The notes: generated by a model not told the origin, from the sequence alone. Shown: positions 43,530 through 52,042, counted from the first letter of the stretch. The stretch is DNA of 55,627 nt from Sphingopyxis sp. (GCF_025869345.1 NZ_JAOZVW010000036.1:11975-67601), one strand, 5' to 3'. Made by a program: numbers and translations.

Positions 43530-43901
43530 ATGCTTAAAGAACGTCTCGCAATCGCCAATAAGATCGCTCGCGAAGTGCATGAAGCCGAAGCGGCGATCGA
43601 CAATGCCATCGTGAAGCTTGGCGCGCTAGCCGCTTCGCTTCCGAGCGCCCAAGCATCGGCGAAACTCTCCTCGGTCGTCGGCGACAAGGCTTTCACGCAT
43701 CTACAGGGGGCGATCGCTGCGGCGTTCGGCAGCCGCACCGATCTGGTGGCGCTCCACAATGAACTCGACGCCCTGAAATCGAAGGTCGGACTGCGCAATG
43801 TGATCGTCGGCGTGGGCGGCCTCGCCAAGGGTGTCCCCGACACCGGGGCCTGCCTCGAGAGCGACGAGGTGGCGAAGACCGACCAGAAGCGGGCCGCCTG
43901 A
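43530..43901 (+). CDS. hypothetical helical protein
   Basis: A 123-residue protein I do not recognise. The N-terminal 60 residues are strongly helical and may form a coiled coil (LAIANKIAREVHEAEAAIDNAIVKLGALAASL). The C-terminal part contains NVIVGVGGLAKGVPDTGACLES. No signal peptide or membrane span. A GGGGGAAGC ribosome site sets the start at 43530; an ATG at 43491 overlapping the upstream stop is the alternative. Position suggests a partner of the tethered HTH protein. Confidence 0.65.
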   Translation: MLKERLAIANKIAREVHEAEAAIDNAIVKLGALAASLPSAQASAKLSSVVGDKAFTHLQGAIAAAFGSRTDLVALHNELDALKSKVGLRNVIVGVGGLAKGVPDTGACLESDEVAKTDQKRAA

Positions 43902-43949
43902 ATTATGCCCGCCCGGATCGTTGATCGTGCTTCCTGAAGGACGTCACCT

Positions 43950-44393
43950 ATGATCCGGGCGGTCATCTATCTCATTTTACTGCTCGCAGTGCTCGCCTAT
44001 GTCGAACGCAGCAAATGGCGCGAGCCGCGCATCGCGATATGGACGCTTACCGCCGCATCCTTTCTCACATTGGCGGCGGCGCTGCTGGGAGCAACCTTCT
44101 ACACCGGCAGTTGGCTGTTCACGCTGGTCGATCTGGTCGCGTTCGCTGTCTTTCTGGCGCATGCGCTCAAGAGCCACTTCTACTGGACCCTGTGCCTGCC
44201 GGCCTTTCAGCTCATTCCATGCATGGTCAATCTGGCGAAGTTCGTGGCCCCCGACATCTTGCCGCGCATTTATGCCGATAGCCAAAGCATTTGGGCGTAT
44301 CCCCAAATGCTCGTGATCCTGCTCGCGGCCATCTGGGCCAATCAGAAATCAAAGGCCGCCAGACGTTCGCCGATGTCGGCCTCCCTGGAATAG
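43950..44393 (+). CDS. hypothetical four-helix membrane protein
   Basis: A 147-residue integral membrane protein with about four transmembrane segments (about 3-18, 29-50, 52-70 and 115-133) and a short basic C-terminal tail. An AAGGA site precedes the ATG. No family is recognised. It is the third gene of the run starting with the tethered HTH protein, so a role in membrane sensing for that regulator is possible, inferred from position only. Confidence 0.7.
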   Translation: MIRAVIYLILLLAVLAYVERSKWREPRIAIWTLTAASFLTLAAALLGATFYTGSWLFTLVDLVAFAVFLAHALKSHFYWTLCLPAFQLIPCMVNLAKFVAPDILPRIYADSQSIWAYPQMLVILLAAIWANQKSKAARRSPMSASLE

Positions 44394-44405
44394 ATCGACA
44401 CCGCC

Positions 44406-44630
44406 ATGGCTGATCTCGACGACCGCTTCTATCCGCCCGTCTTCGGCCTTATGGCCCAGGCTATTCTCCTCGCCCTCGACGACAACACGCGAACTTCGAC
44501 CGAGATCGCGTGCGCGACGGGTTTGCACGCTTCGACCGTGATACGTATCGCGGCAATCCTGCGCGATCTGAAGCTGGTCGACGCCAAACTGGAAGGCGAT
44601 ACGCTTCGCATCGGACCGCCCTGTCCCTGA
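44406..44630 (+). CDS. small winged-helix DNA-binding protein
   Basis: A 74-residue protein that is nearly all one winged-helix domain: FGLMAQAILLALDDNTRTSTEIACATGLHASTVIRIAAILRDLKLVDAKLEGDTLRI, as in IclR or MarR DNA-binding halves without an effector domain. It lies 12 bases after the membrane-protein gene, on the same strand. Confidence 0.65.
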   Translation: MADLDDRFYPPVFGLMAQAILLALDDNTRTSTEIACATGLHASTVIRIAAILRDLKLVDAKLEGDTLRIGPPCP

Positions 44631-44742
44631 TCGGGATGGGGTGAGTCATTCAGGGGTTCACCTCTTCGAAGCCTTCTGCTAAGCGGCTTCGCCGTTGGGG
44701 ATCGCCCCGCGGGCGACGCATTTCGCATGGGGCGCGGCGGAC

Positions 44743-44946
44743 ATGACCCAGGACTCCGATCATTCACCGATGATGCGCGGCGTGCGCGACACGCTGGTCG
44801 AGCAGATCGGCGTTCTGGACCGCATCGGCGAGCTCCGGGTCGCATCGATGCTCGATGCCTGCATCCAGGCGCTCAACGACCGGCTTGGCGAGCCCGCGTC
44901 GTCGGCCGAAATCGAACAGATGAAGCGGAACTATTTCAACAACTGA
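44743..44946 (+). CDS. small hypothetical protein
   Basis: A 67-residue, mostly helical acidic protein (GVRDTLVEQIGVLDRIGELRVASMLDACIQALNDRLG) ending NYFNN. No family recognised. A weak GGGGCG site precedes ATG 44743; a longer frame starts at 44695. Its stop lies six bases from the stop of the converging MarR-like gene. Confidence 0.5.
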   Translation: MTQDSDHSPMMRGVRDTLVEQIGVLDRIGELRVASMLDACIQALNDRLGEPASSAEIEQMKRNYFNN

Positions 44947-44952
44947 CGGCGG

Positions 44953-45516
44953 CTAATCTTCGAGTTCGTCGAAATAGCGCTCCATCCGGGCGAACGCGTC
45001 GTCGCTAAGGCCGACGAAAATGCGCCGCCGGTCATCGGCGTCTTCTCGCCGCAGAAGAATGCCGTCAGCAACCAGCGTCTTGATCCAGCGCAGCGCCGTC
45101 GTCGCCGGCACCGCTGCCGCGATGCAGAGACTGGAGACCGAGACCTCCTTTTCCTCGCAAGCCGCCGCATAGAGATCGAGTAGCATGTCCCACGCAGGAT
45201 CGGCGAACAGATCCGCCGGCCAGCATGTCTCGCGCTTCCGCCGCCGCCGGATCTCATGGCGGACGAGCTTAGCGCGCGTGCGCTTTGCCATTTTGTCGTC
45301 CGGAGCAAGCAGGCTCGGCCGCGAATAGCTCGTCGGATGCTGAAAGCGCGGCAGCGGCAGCGGCACCGGCGCGGCGCCATCCCGGCGTCCATTCGCGCCC
45401 ATTATATCATCCAGTATCGAGCTTATGCGCTGCAACTCGGTTTCGAGTGCCCGGATGCGCGGGTCATGGTCGGCCGTTCGGACGCCCATGGACGGAAGCA
45501 TTTGTTCCATATCCAT
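44953..45516 (-). CDS. MarR-like winged-helix regulator
   Basis: A 187-residue regulator. A variable N-terminus (1-75) is followed by a basic segment (KLVRHEIRRRRKRE) and the conserved FADPAWDMLLDLYAA...VSVSSLCIAAAVPATTALRWIKTLVADGILLRREDADDRRRIFVGLSDDA, the sphingomonad MarR-like type with winged helix and DxRR wing. It converges on the small-gene run and is divergent from the long gene-free region before the AlpA-like gene. Confidence 0.82.
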   Translation of the reverse strand: MDMEQMLPSMGVRTADHDPRIRALETELQRISSILDDIMGANGRRDGAAPVPLPLPRFQHPTSYSRPSLLAPDDKMAKRTRAKLVRHEIRRRRKRETCWPADLFADPAWDMLLDLYAAACEEKEVSVSSLCIAAAVPATTALRWIKTLVADGILLRREDADDRRRIFVGLSDDAFARMERYFDELED

Positions 45517-46080
45517 CCCCCCTGAAATGGCAGGGGAAAGGATGTCCCAGTTCGGAGCAAAAATCCCGCCTTCTTTTATCCAGTATGGAGAAGAATTGGA
45601 ACCGATTTGGAAGTTTTCACCACGCTAACACGCTAAGCGGATGTCGCTCGTCAAATGAACTTTTTGTAATGTCGCTGATCGTTCAGGCACCCGATGCGGG
45701 CTGTGTTGACGGCGGGCATGTCTGCTTCCTTCAATCGACGAATCAAGGGGGGCCAGCTTTCGGCCAGTTTTACCCGATCGTGGCAGGCGGTCTGCGTAGG
45801 CGATTCGCCAGGTCGAGAGATAATTTCGGAGGGAATTGGCGCGGATTCAGGGGCTTACTGATAAGGCAAGATATAAAGCTACGACACTGTCCGACCGCGC
45901 GAACAGGACTAAGCTGTTGTCTGCACATCGTTTTATAGGACCCGAAACAGTGCCGCTTTAGCGGCGACAGTGCCAGAAGGCTGAAAAATGGCGGTTTTCC
46001 GGCCTATTTAGCGGCACCGATTTTCATGTTTTTTGATCGCGCGCATGGTTGGGGCTTCCCTATCACCGAAGGTGTCAATC
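45517..46080. other. gene-free control region before the AlpA-like gene
   Basis: A 564-base gap. Near its right end the direct repeat ACAGTGCC occurs at 45947-45954 and 45967-45974, 20 bases apart. The repeats flank a palindrome GCCGCTTTAGCGGC (45952-45965), and TTTAGCGGC occurs again at 46007-46015. These could be sites for the AlpA-like protein or a replication or excision control region. No gene is supportable in the rest. Confidence 0.5.
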
Positions 46081-46404
46081 ATGCGCAGCGAAGACGATTC
46101 CAAGTCAGAGTCTGGCCGCCTTGACGACAGGGGCAGCAGGCCGCACCCGCGCAAAATCGGCTCGCATATGAGCGATTCAATCCGGAGCGAGCGAGAGGGT
46201 TCGCTTTCTTCCGTTCAGGACGTTTTTGGCATACTGCCCACCGAGCCGATCGGCGTTCGTGTTCCGGTCGCGGTGAAGCTGACCGGCATCAGTCGATCGA
46301 CGCTCTATGAACTCATCGGAGCCGGTGAAATCGAAGCCGTAAAAGTCGGCCGGTCGACCTTTATCCGTTACGTCAGTCTCAAGCGGCTCTTTGACCGAGA
46401 ATAG
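46081..46404 (+). CDS. AlpA/excisionase-type helix-turn-helix protein
   Basis: A 107-residue protein with a disordered N-terminus and a C-terminal MerR/excisionase-like HTH (about 58-105): VPVAVKLTGISRSTLYELIGAGEIEAVKVGRSTFIRYVSLKRLF. Such proteins regulate integrase expression or act as directionality factors in P4-type islands. It sits about 200 bases from the right attachment site, as expected. ATG 46081 is used because AAGGTG lies upstream; a shorter start at 46168 has none. Confidence 0.8.
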   Translation: MRSEDDSKSESGRLDDRGSRPHPRKIGSHMSDSIRSEREGSLSSVQDVFGILPTEPIGVRVPVAVKLTGISRSTLYELIGAGEIEAVKVGRSTFIRYVSLKRLFDRE

Positions 46405-46611
46405 GCTTCGCGGGCATAGTCATGTGGCGATCACGATGGTAAGAGCAGCTCATCGACTCGGAGCGTGAAACGCGCCCAAAAGTCGATTTGCAGCCTTCCC
46501 TCTACGGGAACCGAACCCTACCCACGGCGACTGGTGGGGGCCAGATTGGGGGCAGTGCGGCACGGCTGGTCGAAGAAATTCCAATAAATCCAACGCCTAG
46601 CAATCGCCTTG
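46405..46611. other. right end of the island, no gene seen
   Basis: About 200 bases between the AlpA-like gene and the right attachment core. No gene, repeat or convincing terminator is seen. Confidence 0.4.
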
Positions 46612-46624
46612 GATTCCCTTCACC
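46612..46624 (+). other. attR core of the island
   Basis: Exact repeat of GATTCCCTTCACC from the 3' end of tRNA-Gly (24057-24069), followed by DNA that mirrors the region between tRNA-Gly and integrase (AACCTCATCCGACAT and onward to about 46775). It marks both the right end of island 1 and the left end of a decayed second element. Confidence 0.75.
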
Positions 46625-46775
46625 TCCATAACCTCATCCGACATCGTCCGAGCTTTCCTTTGGAAGCCGCAGAAAACTGCGGCATATTGCCTCTCATTCT
46701 CCGACGATGTCCAGCGCGATCCCACAGCATCCGAGCGTGTTTGGCGGCCATTTTGCCGATTCTAGCGTCGGGCTT

Positions 46776-46895
46776 ACCGACCGGGTTCGCGCCGCCTGCC
46801 ATCGCGGCGCGCATTGGAAGGAGTGCGTGAAGATGGCACAATGATGGAGCGATCACCTCGACGAGTTGTGCGCGCAGGCGAAGAAGCCCCGTTAG
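46776..46895 (+). pseudogene. 3' remnant of a second integrase gene
   Basis: Forty codons match the end of the intact integrase (TDRVRAA...HRG.HWKE.VKMAQ...HLDEL). The catalytic Tyr codon is TGC (Cys, 46797-46799), and the first Trp of MAQWW is TGA (46842-46844). Upstream, sequence jumps straight from the integrase leader (GCGTCGGGCTT) to codon 368, so about 1.1 kb was deleted. After the stop the sequence continues as in the intact copy (CGGGATTTTTCAAAAACTTTC). Confidence 0.9.
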
Positions 46896-46927
46896 CGGGA
46901 TTTTTCAAAAACTTTCGCTCTGCCATC

Positions 46928-46949
46928 GGAAAAGTCGCCGCGGTGCATC
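46928..46949 (+). promoter_or_regulatory. predicted ECF promoter of the second sigma/FecR operon
   Basis: GGAA (46928) and CATC (46946), with the same 18-base start-to-start spacing as at 25519. It lies 74 bases before the sigma start, in DNA homologous to that before the first sigma gene. Confidence 0.55.
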
Positions 46950-47019
46950 CTACTATTTAGCCGAGGCGCGAAAGGGACAGGACAGCCAAGGCGAAATCGG
47001 GGAGAGGAGGAGTATCGGC

Positions 47020-47604
47020 TTGGGGCAAAGCCGTGCCGAGATTATCGCGTGGGTGGCCGGCAACGTGATTCCGCACGAGGCCGCGCTGCGCGCGCGTCTG
47101 CGGCGCATGGCGGTTGCGGGTGAGGAAATCGACGACATCGTGCAGGAAACCTATTTGAACATCGCCCGGTTGAAGAGCGTCGCGCATATCCGCGACGGGC
47201 GCGGCTATCTGTTCACCGCCGCGCGGATGGTGATGCTCCAGCGCATTCGCCGCAACCGGATCGTGCGGATCGACCATCTGACCGACACGCAGGCGCTGGC
47301 GCTCGAAGACGACGCCCCCGGCCCGGAGCGGCACGTCGCCGCGCGGCGCGAACTGGCCCGCGTGCGGCGCATGATCGAGGATTTGCCGCCGCGCTGCCGC
47401 GAGATATTCGAATTGCGCCGCGTCGAAGGCTTCTCGCAGCGCGAGATCGCCGAGCGGCTCGACCTGCCCGAACACACCATCGAGCAACAGGCCATTCGCG
47501 GCCTCAAGCTCATCCTCAAGGCGATTACGACCGAAGATCGCGAAAGCGCGGACCCTTCGGAAACGCGCCACGCGACGCTCAAAGGCACATCGGGCAATGG
47601 ATGA
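47020..47604 (+). CDS. ECF RNA polymerase sigma factor, FecI-like (cassette 2)
   Basis: A 194-residue sigma factor. Region 2 is LRRMAVAGEEIDDIVQETYLNIARL (about 28-52) and region 4 LPPRCREIFELRRVEGFSQREIAERLDLPEHTIEQQAIRGL (about 122-165). It starts with TTG at 47020 behind GGAGAGGAGGAG. Overall it resembles the cassette 1 sigma only as a distant family member, although the DNA before it and the receptor after it are close relatives. It overlaps fecR by eight bases. Confidence 0.88.
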   Translation: MGQSRAEIIAWVAGNVIPHEAALRARLRRMAVAGEEIDDIVQETYLNIARLKSVAHIRDGRGYLFTAARMVMLQRIRRNRIVRIDHLTDTQALALEDDAPGPERHVAARRELARVRRMIEDLPPRCREIFELRRVEGFSQREIAERLDLPEHTIEQQAIRGLKLILKAITTEDRESADPSETRHATLKGTSGNG

Positions 47605-48556
47605 CGACGGCGCGGCGCGCTGGGCCATCCGCCGCGATGCAGGCCCGCTCTCACCCGGCGAACAGCGGGAACTCGACGCCTGGCTCGCCGCCGATGAACG
47701 GCGCGAAGGCGCGTTGCTGCGGGCCGAGGCGGCGCTGGTCTATATCGCCCGCGCCCCCGCGCTGATCGACGCGGAGGACTTCCCCGCCGCACCGGAAGAG
47801 GAAGCCCCGGCGCCAGCGCGGATCGCCCGCCGTCGCTTCCTTGCCGGCGGCGCCGTCGCGGGCGCGGCGATTGCGGCCGGCGTCGCGGGCGTCCTGCTGA
47901 TGCCGTCGGGCCAGGAATTTTCGACGACGGTCGGCGAGGTGCGCCGGCTGCCGCTGGCCGATGGCTCGGTCGCCACGGTCAACACCGCCAGCCGCATCGC
48001 GGTCGCGCTCGAACCGGAGCAGCGCCATATCACTCTGGAGGAAGGCGAAGCCTGGTTTCAGGTCGCGCACGACGCGCACCGGCCCTTCGTGGTCGATATC
48101 GGCAACGTCCGCGTCCGCGCCATCGGCACCGCCTTTTCCGTGCGGCGCAATCCTGAAGGCGTCGACATCCTCGTGACCGAGGGCGTGGTCGAGACATGGA
48201 CCGAAGGCCAAGAGGCGACCCGCATCCGCATCGCGCAGGGCGAGCGCAGCTTCGTCGCGACGGGCACGGGGGCCATCGTGGCGGTGAAGGCCGCGGACGA
48301 GATCGAGCGCGCCCTCGCCTGGCGCGACGGCGGCCTCGCCCTCAATGGCGAGCCCCTGTCCTATGCCGTCGCGGAACTGAACCGCTACAACCACCGCAAG
48401 CTGGTGGTCGAGGACCCTGTCCTCGCCCGGATGCCGATCGTCGGCTATTTCCGCACCAACGAACCCGGCGATTTCGCCCGCGCGGTCGCGCCGCTGATCG
48501 GCGCGCGCGTGGAAATGCGGTCGGGTAACATGCACCTCGTCGCGACCGGCTCCTGA
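47597..48556 (+). CDS. FecR-like anti-sigma sensor (cassette 2)
   Basis: A 319-residue membrane anti-sigma. DUF4880 region (RWAIRRDAGPLSPGEQRELDAWL, about 7-45), a basic stretch and transmembrane helix (about 80-100, RRRFLAGGAVAGAAIAAGVAGVLLM, with a twin-arginine-like start), the FecR domain (about 110-210, RRLPLADGSVATVNTASRI, GEAWFQVAHDAHRPFVV) and a C-terminal region that contacts the receptor (LNRYNHRKLVVEDPVLARMPIVGYF). It pairs with the sigma it overlaps. Confidence 0.9.
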   Translation: MDDDGAARWAIRRDAGPLSPGEQRELDAWLAADERREGALLRAEAALVYIARAPALIDAEDFPAAPEEEAPAPARIARRRFLAGGAVAGAAIAAGVAGVLLMPSGQEFSTTVGEVRRLPLADGSVATVNTASRIAVALEPEQRHITLEEGEAWFQVAHDAHRPFVVDIGNVRVRAIGTAFSVRRNPEGVDILVTEGVVETWTEGQEATRIRIAQGERSFVATGTGAIVAVKAADEIERALAWRDGGLALNGEPLSYAVAELNRYNHRKLVVEDPVLARMPIVGYFRTNEPGDFARAVAPLIGARVEMRSGNMHLVATGS

Positions 48557-48576
48557 TTTTTTCCGGCGCGAGCATC

Positions 48577-48598
48577 GGAAACGCGGCGGCGCTGCATC
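48577..48598 (+). promoter_or_regulatory. predicted ECF promoter of TonB receptor 2
   Basis: GGAA (48577) and CATC (48595), identical spacing to the site before the sigma gene and followed by CTACCTTA. The receptor starts 48 bases later. Confidence 0.55.
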
Positions 48599-48645
48599 CT
48601 ACCTTATGAAGGCGCACAACGCGCCTCTTATATGGGAGGGACAAG

Positions 48646-51600
48646 ATGCGGGGAATTTTCGAGTTCAACGGCGCGCGCACGATGGCAAGCGTGACGGCGA
48701 TCATCGCGGTGGCGGTTGCCAGCCCGGCGATGGCGCAGGAACGCAGCTTCGATGTCGCGGCGCAGGACGCCGCGCGCGCCATTCCCGAATTCGCCCGGCA
48801 GGCCGGTATCCAGATCGTTGCGAGCGGCGTTACGACGCGCGGAAAGACGACCAACGCCGTCCACGGCACGATGAGCGTCAGCGAGGGGCTACGGACGCTG
48901 CTGGCCGGCACCGGCTTGGTTGCCCGCGGCGACCCGTCCAGCGCCGCCGTCGTCACCATCGTCGCGGCGTCGGATGGACAATCGGCGGCGGCCGATGACA
49001 GCTATCGCGGCGAGGAAATCGTCGTCACGGCGCAGAAGCGCGTGGAATCGGCACAGGATGTCCCCATCGCGATTACGGCGCTGTCACAGAAAAATCTGGA
49101 AGAGCAGAAGATCGAAAGCGGCGCCGACATCATGCGCGCGGTGCCGAACCTGACGTTCAGCAAGTCGAACTTCACCAGCTACAACATCTCGATCCGTGGC
49201 ATCGGCACCAAGGCCGTTTCGGCCACGTCCGACCCCGGCGTCGCGGTCAGCTTCAACAATGTCGGCATCATCCACAACCGCTTCTTCGAGCAAGAATTCT
49301 TCGACATGGAGCGGCTGGAGGTGCTGCGCGGGCCGCAGGGGACGCTCTACGGTCGCAATGCGACGGGCGGCGTCATCAACCTGATCACTGCGAAGCCGAA
49401 GCTGGGCAAGTTCGAGGGCAGCATCAAGGGCGAGGTCGGCAATTACGACAGCCGCCGTATGGTGGGAATGCTCAACATCCCGATCGTCCCCGATAGCTTC
49501 GGCCTGCGTATCGCCGGGTCGATGACCGACCGCGATGGCTATGATTATAATTCGGTGACGAAGAACCGCGTCAACGGCCGCGACCTTTATTCGCTACGCG
49601 CGACGCTCGGCTTCGAGAATGACTGGCTGCGCGGCAATTTCATCTGGGAGCGCTTTCGCGAGAGCGACAACCGCTCGCGCACCGGAAAACAGCTTTGCCA
49701 TCGCGACGCCAGCCCGGAGATGGTCGGGTCCGAATCTCTTATCGCAAGGCAGGGCGGCGGTGGCTTTCCTTCGCGATTATTGGCGTTGCGCCAGGCGTTG
49801 TTTAGCACCGGCTGCAAGGCAGGCAGCCTTTATGATGACGATGCGTTCGGCACGCCCAATGGCCTCGCTACCGGCTATGTCTTTGGTCTTGGGGTGACGA
49901 ACTCCATCTATCTTCAAGGATATGCACCGCCTAGTAGTTCAAACCCCAATCCCGCTCTTCGAGGAGGCGAGACACTCATCAAGCTCGTCGATCCCTATGG
50001 CGGCCTGATGCAATCGCGCGATCTTCGCGAAATCGCATCCTTCCGGGATCCGATCTATCGCGCCAAATCGGACCTGCTCGAACTCAATCTCGACGCCGAT
50101 CTGGCCGATGGTCTCACCCTGTCCTCACAGACCGCGTGGAACTGGGACGGCGTTTACAGTTTTCAGGACTATAACCGCTTCAATACACAGCCGATCTTCA
50201 ATGACACATCTGGTTGGGTGGATTATGCATTTGTCGACGGCAGAGATGCCTATGTTCCGAGCAGGATGCGCGGGATCGCGCCCGGCGGGATATTGTGCGA
50301 TCCGCAGATCGGTTGTTCCGATACGCTCGGGGTCTTCGATATTTCGTCCGCCGATTCAAAGCAGTTCGCTCAGGAACTGCGGCTTCAGTCCGACTTCAAC
50401 GGACCGTTCAATTTCAGCATCGGCGGGAATTACACGAAATTTCGGACTCAGAACGATTATTATGTGATGAGCAATTTGTTCACGGCCGTGGCGTCTATGG
50501 CGCCATTTAGCCAAGGCACGGACGGGTGCTCCAGAAATAGTATTGGATTTGGAGTTTTCGGCCTCCCTCCGGTGGAAGGGGTTGAATATTGCCCCTATGT
50601 CGATCCCAACCCGGTCGAGAATATCGACGGCGAAGGGCATAATTATTTCCGTTCCTCCAATCCCTATAAGCTGGAAAGCTGGGCGGCGTTCGGCGAGGCC
50701 TATTATGAGATCAACCCGAGCCTGAAGCTGACGGCGGGCCTGCGCTATACCCGAGATCGTAAGACCTTCACGCCGGTGCCAAGCCAATTGTTTCTGGCCC
50801 CCACCGTCGAGGCGGGCGGGTTGGTCGCTAAAGGTTATCCCGCCGGACCCGACATCAAGCTAAGTTGGGGCGAGTTCACCGGCCGCGCCGGCATCGACTG
50901 GAAACCGCAGCTCGGCTTCACCGACGATACGCTGATTTATGCCTTCTACAGTCGCGGTTACAAGGCCGGCGGTATGAATCCGCCGACTCCGGGTTTTGCG
51001 ACGTCTCAGCAACTGGTAGATGCGGGTATTGTGCCGGAGGCATATCAGGCGTTGCTGGAAACACTGAACATCCTCCCTGTTCTGAAGCTTACCGCCGTCA
51101 ACTATGGTCCGACATTCGAACCGGAGTTCGTCAACGCCTTGGAGATCGGCACCAAGAATGTCCTGATGGGCGGACGGCTGACGCTCAATGCCAGCGCCTT
51201 CTATTATGACTATAAAAATTATCAGGTGTCGCAGATTCGCGACCGCACCGCGATCAACGAGAATTTCGACGCCAAGGTGTGGGGCGCCGAACTGTCCGCC
51301 ATGTTCGAGCCGGTCGATCGCCTGCGCTTCAATGCCAATGTCGGCTATCTACGGACTCGCATCGGCAAGGGCGAAAGATCGATCGACCCGATGAACCGAA
51401 CCCTCGGCAATCCCGATTACGTCGTAGTGAAGCCGTGGCCGCAACTGCCGTCGAACTGCGTCGTGCCGCTTCACTATGCCGAATCCTGGGTGCGGACCAA
51501 GGATCAGCTTGTGGAATATTGGAAGCTGTGCGGCGGGTATGGCGGCATTTTCGGACTTAGTGGGGCTAGTTTGCCCGATCCCGCGACCGGCCAACTTTAT

Positions 51601-52014
51601 GATCCGGTCAATTACCCGGAAATCAACGGCGGCGCTGGTTTCTACACGGACCTCGGCGGCAACGAACTGCCCAACTCGCCGCATTGGACGGTGAACGTCG
51701 GCGCGGAATATACGATCCCCTTCGATGGCGACTGGAGCGCCACGATCCGCGGCGACGGCTATTGGCAGGCCAAGAGCTGGGCGCGGGTTTACAATCTCAA
51801 CCCCTACGATCGGCTGCGCGACTGGACGAACTTCAACATCTCTTTGCGCGTCGATGGTCCCGATGACCTGTCGATCGAAGCCTATGTCAAAAACGTCTTC
51901 AACTCGACGCCGATCACCGATGCCTTCCTGAACAGCGACGACAGCGGGCTGACGACCAACGTCTTCACGCTCGACCCGCGCATCATCGGGTTCAGTATCG
52001 CCAAGAAATTCTGA
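48646..52014 (+). CDS. TonB-dependent receptor with signalling domain (cassette 2)
   Basis: A 1122-residue FecA-type receptor: signal peptide (to about residue 30), STN domain (about 33-105, FDVAAQDAARAIPEFARQAG), plug (about 120-265) and barrel ending DPRIIGFSIAKKF. From GEEIVVTAQKRVES onward it closely follows the receptor at 27352, including the last 100 residues, which are almost unchanged. The STN domain before that point is clearly different. Strongest differences within the barrel lie at about residues 360-445, 520-540, 625-650 and 785-810, probably extracellular loops, suggesting a different ligand. Confidence 0.93.
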   Translation: MRGIFEFNGARTMASVTAIIAVAVASPAMAQERSFDVAAQDAARAIPEFARQAGIQIVASGVTTRGKTTNAVHGTMSVSEGLRTLLAGTGLVARGDPSSAAVVTIVAASDGQSAAADDSYRGEEIVVTAQKRVESAQDVPIAITALSQKNLEEQKIESGADIMRAVPNLTFSKSNFTSYNISIRGIGTKAVSATSDPGVAVSFNNVGIIHNRFFEQEFFDMERLEVLRGPQGTLYGRNATGGVINLITAKPKLGKFEGSIKGEVGNYDSRRMVGMLNIPIVPDSFGLRIAGSMTDRDGYDYNSVTKNRVNGRDLYSLRATLGFENDWLRGNFIWERFRESDNRSRTGKQLCHRDASPEMVGSESLIARQGGGGFPSRLLALRQALFSTGCKAGSLYDDDAFGTPNGLATGYVFGLGVTNSIYLQGYAPPSSSNPNPALRGGETLIKLVDPYGGLMQSRDLREIASFRDPIYRAKSDLLELNLDADLADGLTLSSQTAWNWDGVYSFQDYNRFNTQPIFNDTSGWVDYAFVDGRDAYVPSRMRGIAPGGILCDPQIGCSDTLGVFDISSADSKQFAQELRLQSDFNGPFNFSIGGNYTKFRTQNDYYVMSNLFTAVASMAPFSQGTDGCSRNSIGFGVFGLPPVEGVEYCPYVDPNPVENIDGEGHNYFRSSNPYKLESWAAFGEAYYEINPSLKLTAGLRYTRDRKTFTPVPSQLFLAPTVEAGGLVAKGYPAGPDIKLSWGEFTGRAGIDWKPQLGFTDDTLIYAFYSRGYKAGGMNPPTPGFATSQQLVDAGIVPEAYQALLETLNILPVLKLTAVNYGPTFEPEFVNALEIGTKNVLMGGRLTLNASAFYYDYKNYQVSQIRDRTAINENFDAKVWGAELSAMFEPVDRLRFNANVGYLRTRIGKGERSIDPMNRTLGNPDYVVVKPWPQLPSNCVVPLHYAESWVRTKDQLVEYWKLCGGYGGIFGLSGASLPDPATGQLYDPVNYPEINGGAGFYTDLGGNELPNSPHWTVNVGAEYTIPFDGDWSATIRGDGYWQAKSWARVYNLNPYDRLRDWTNFNISLRVDGPDDLSIEAYVKNVFNSTPITDAFLNSDDSGLTTNVFTLDPRIIGFSIAKKF

Positions 52015-52042
52015 GTCCTCTCTCCACTGGGGGAACAACCTT

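Noticed and set aside
24003-46624. Possibility that the island is an integrated prophage
   Set aside because: No capsid, portal, terminase, tail or lysis genes are present; integrase plus AlpA alone fit a P4-type satellite or genomic island.
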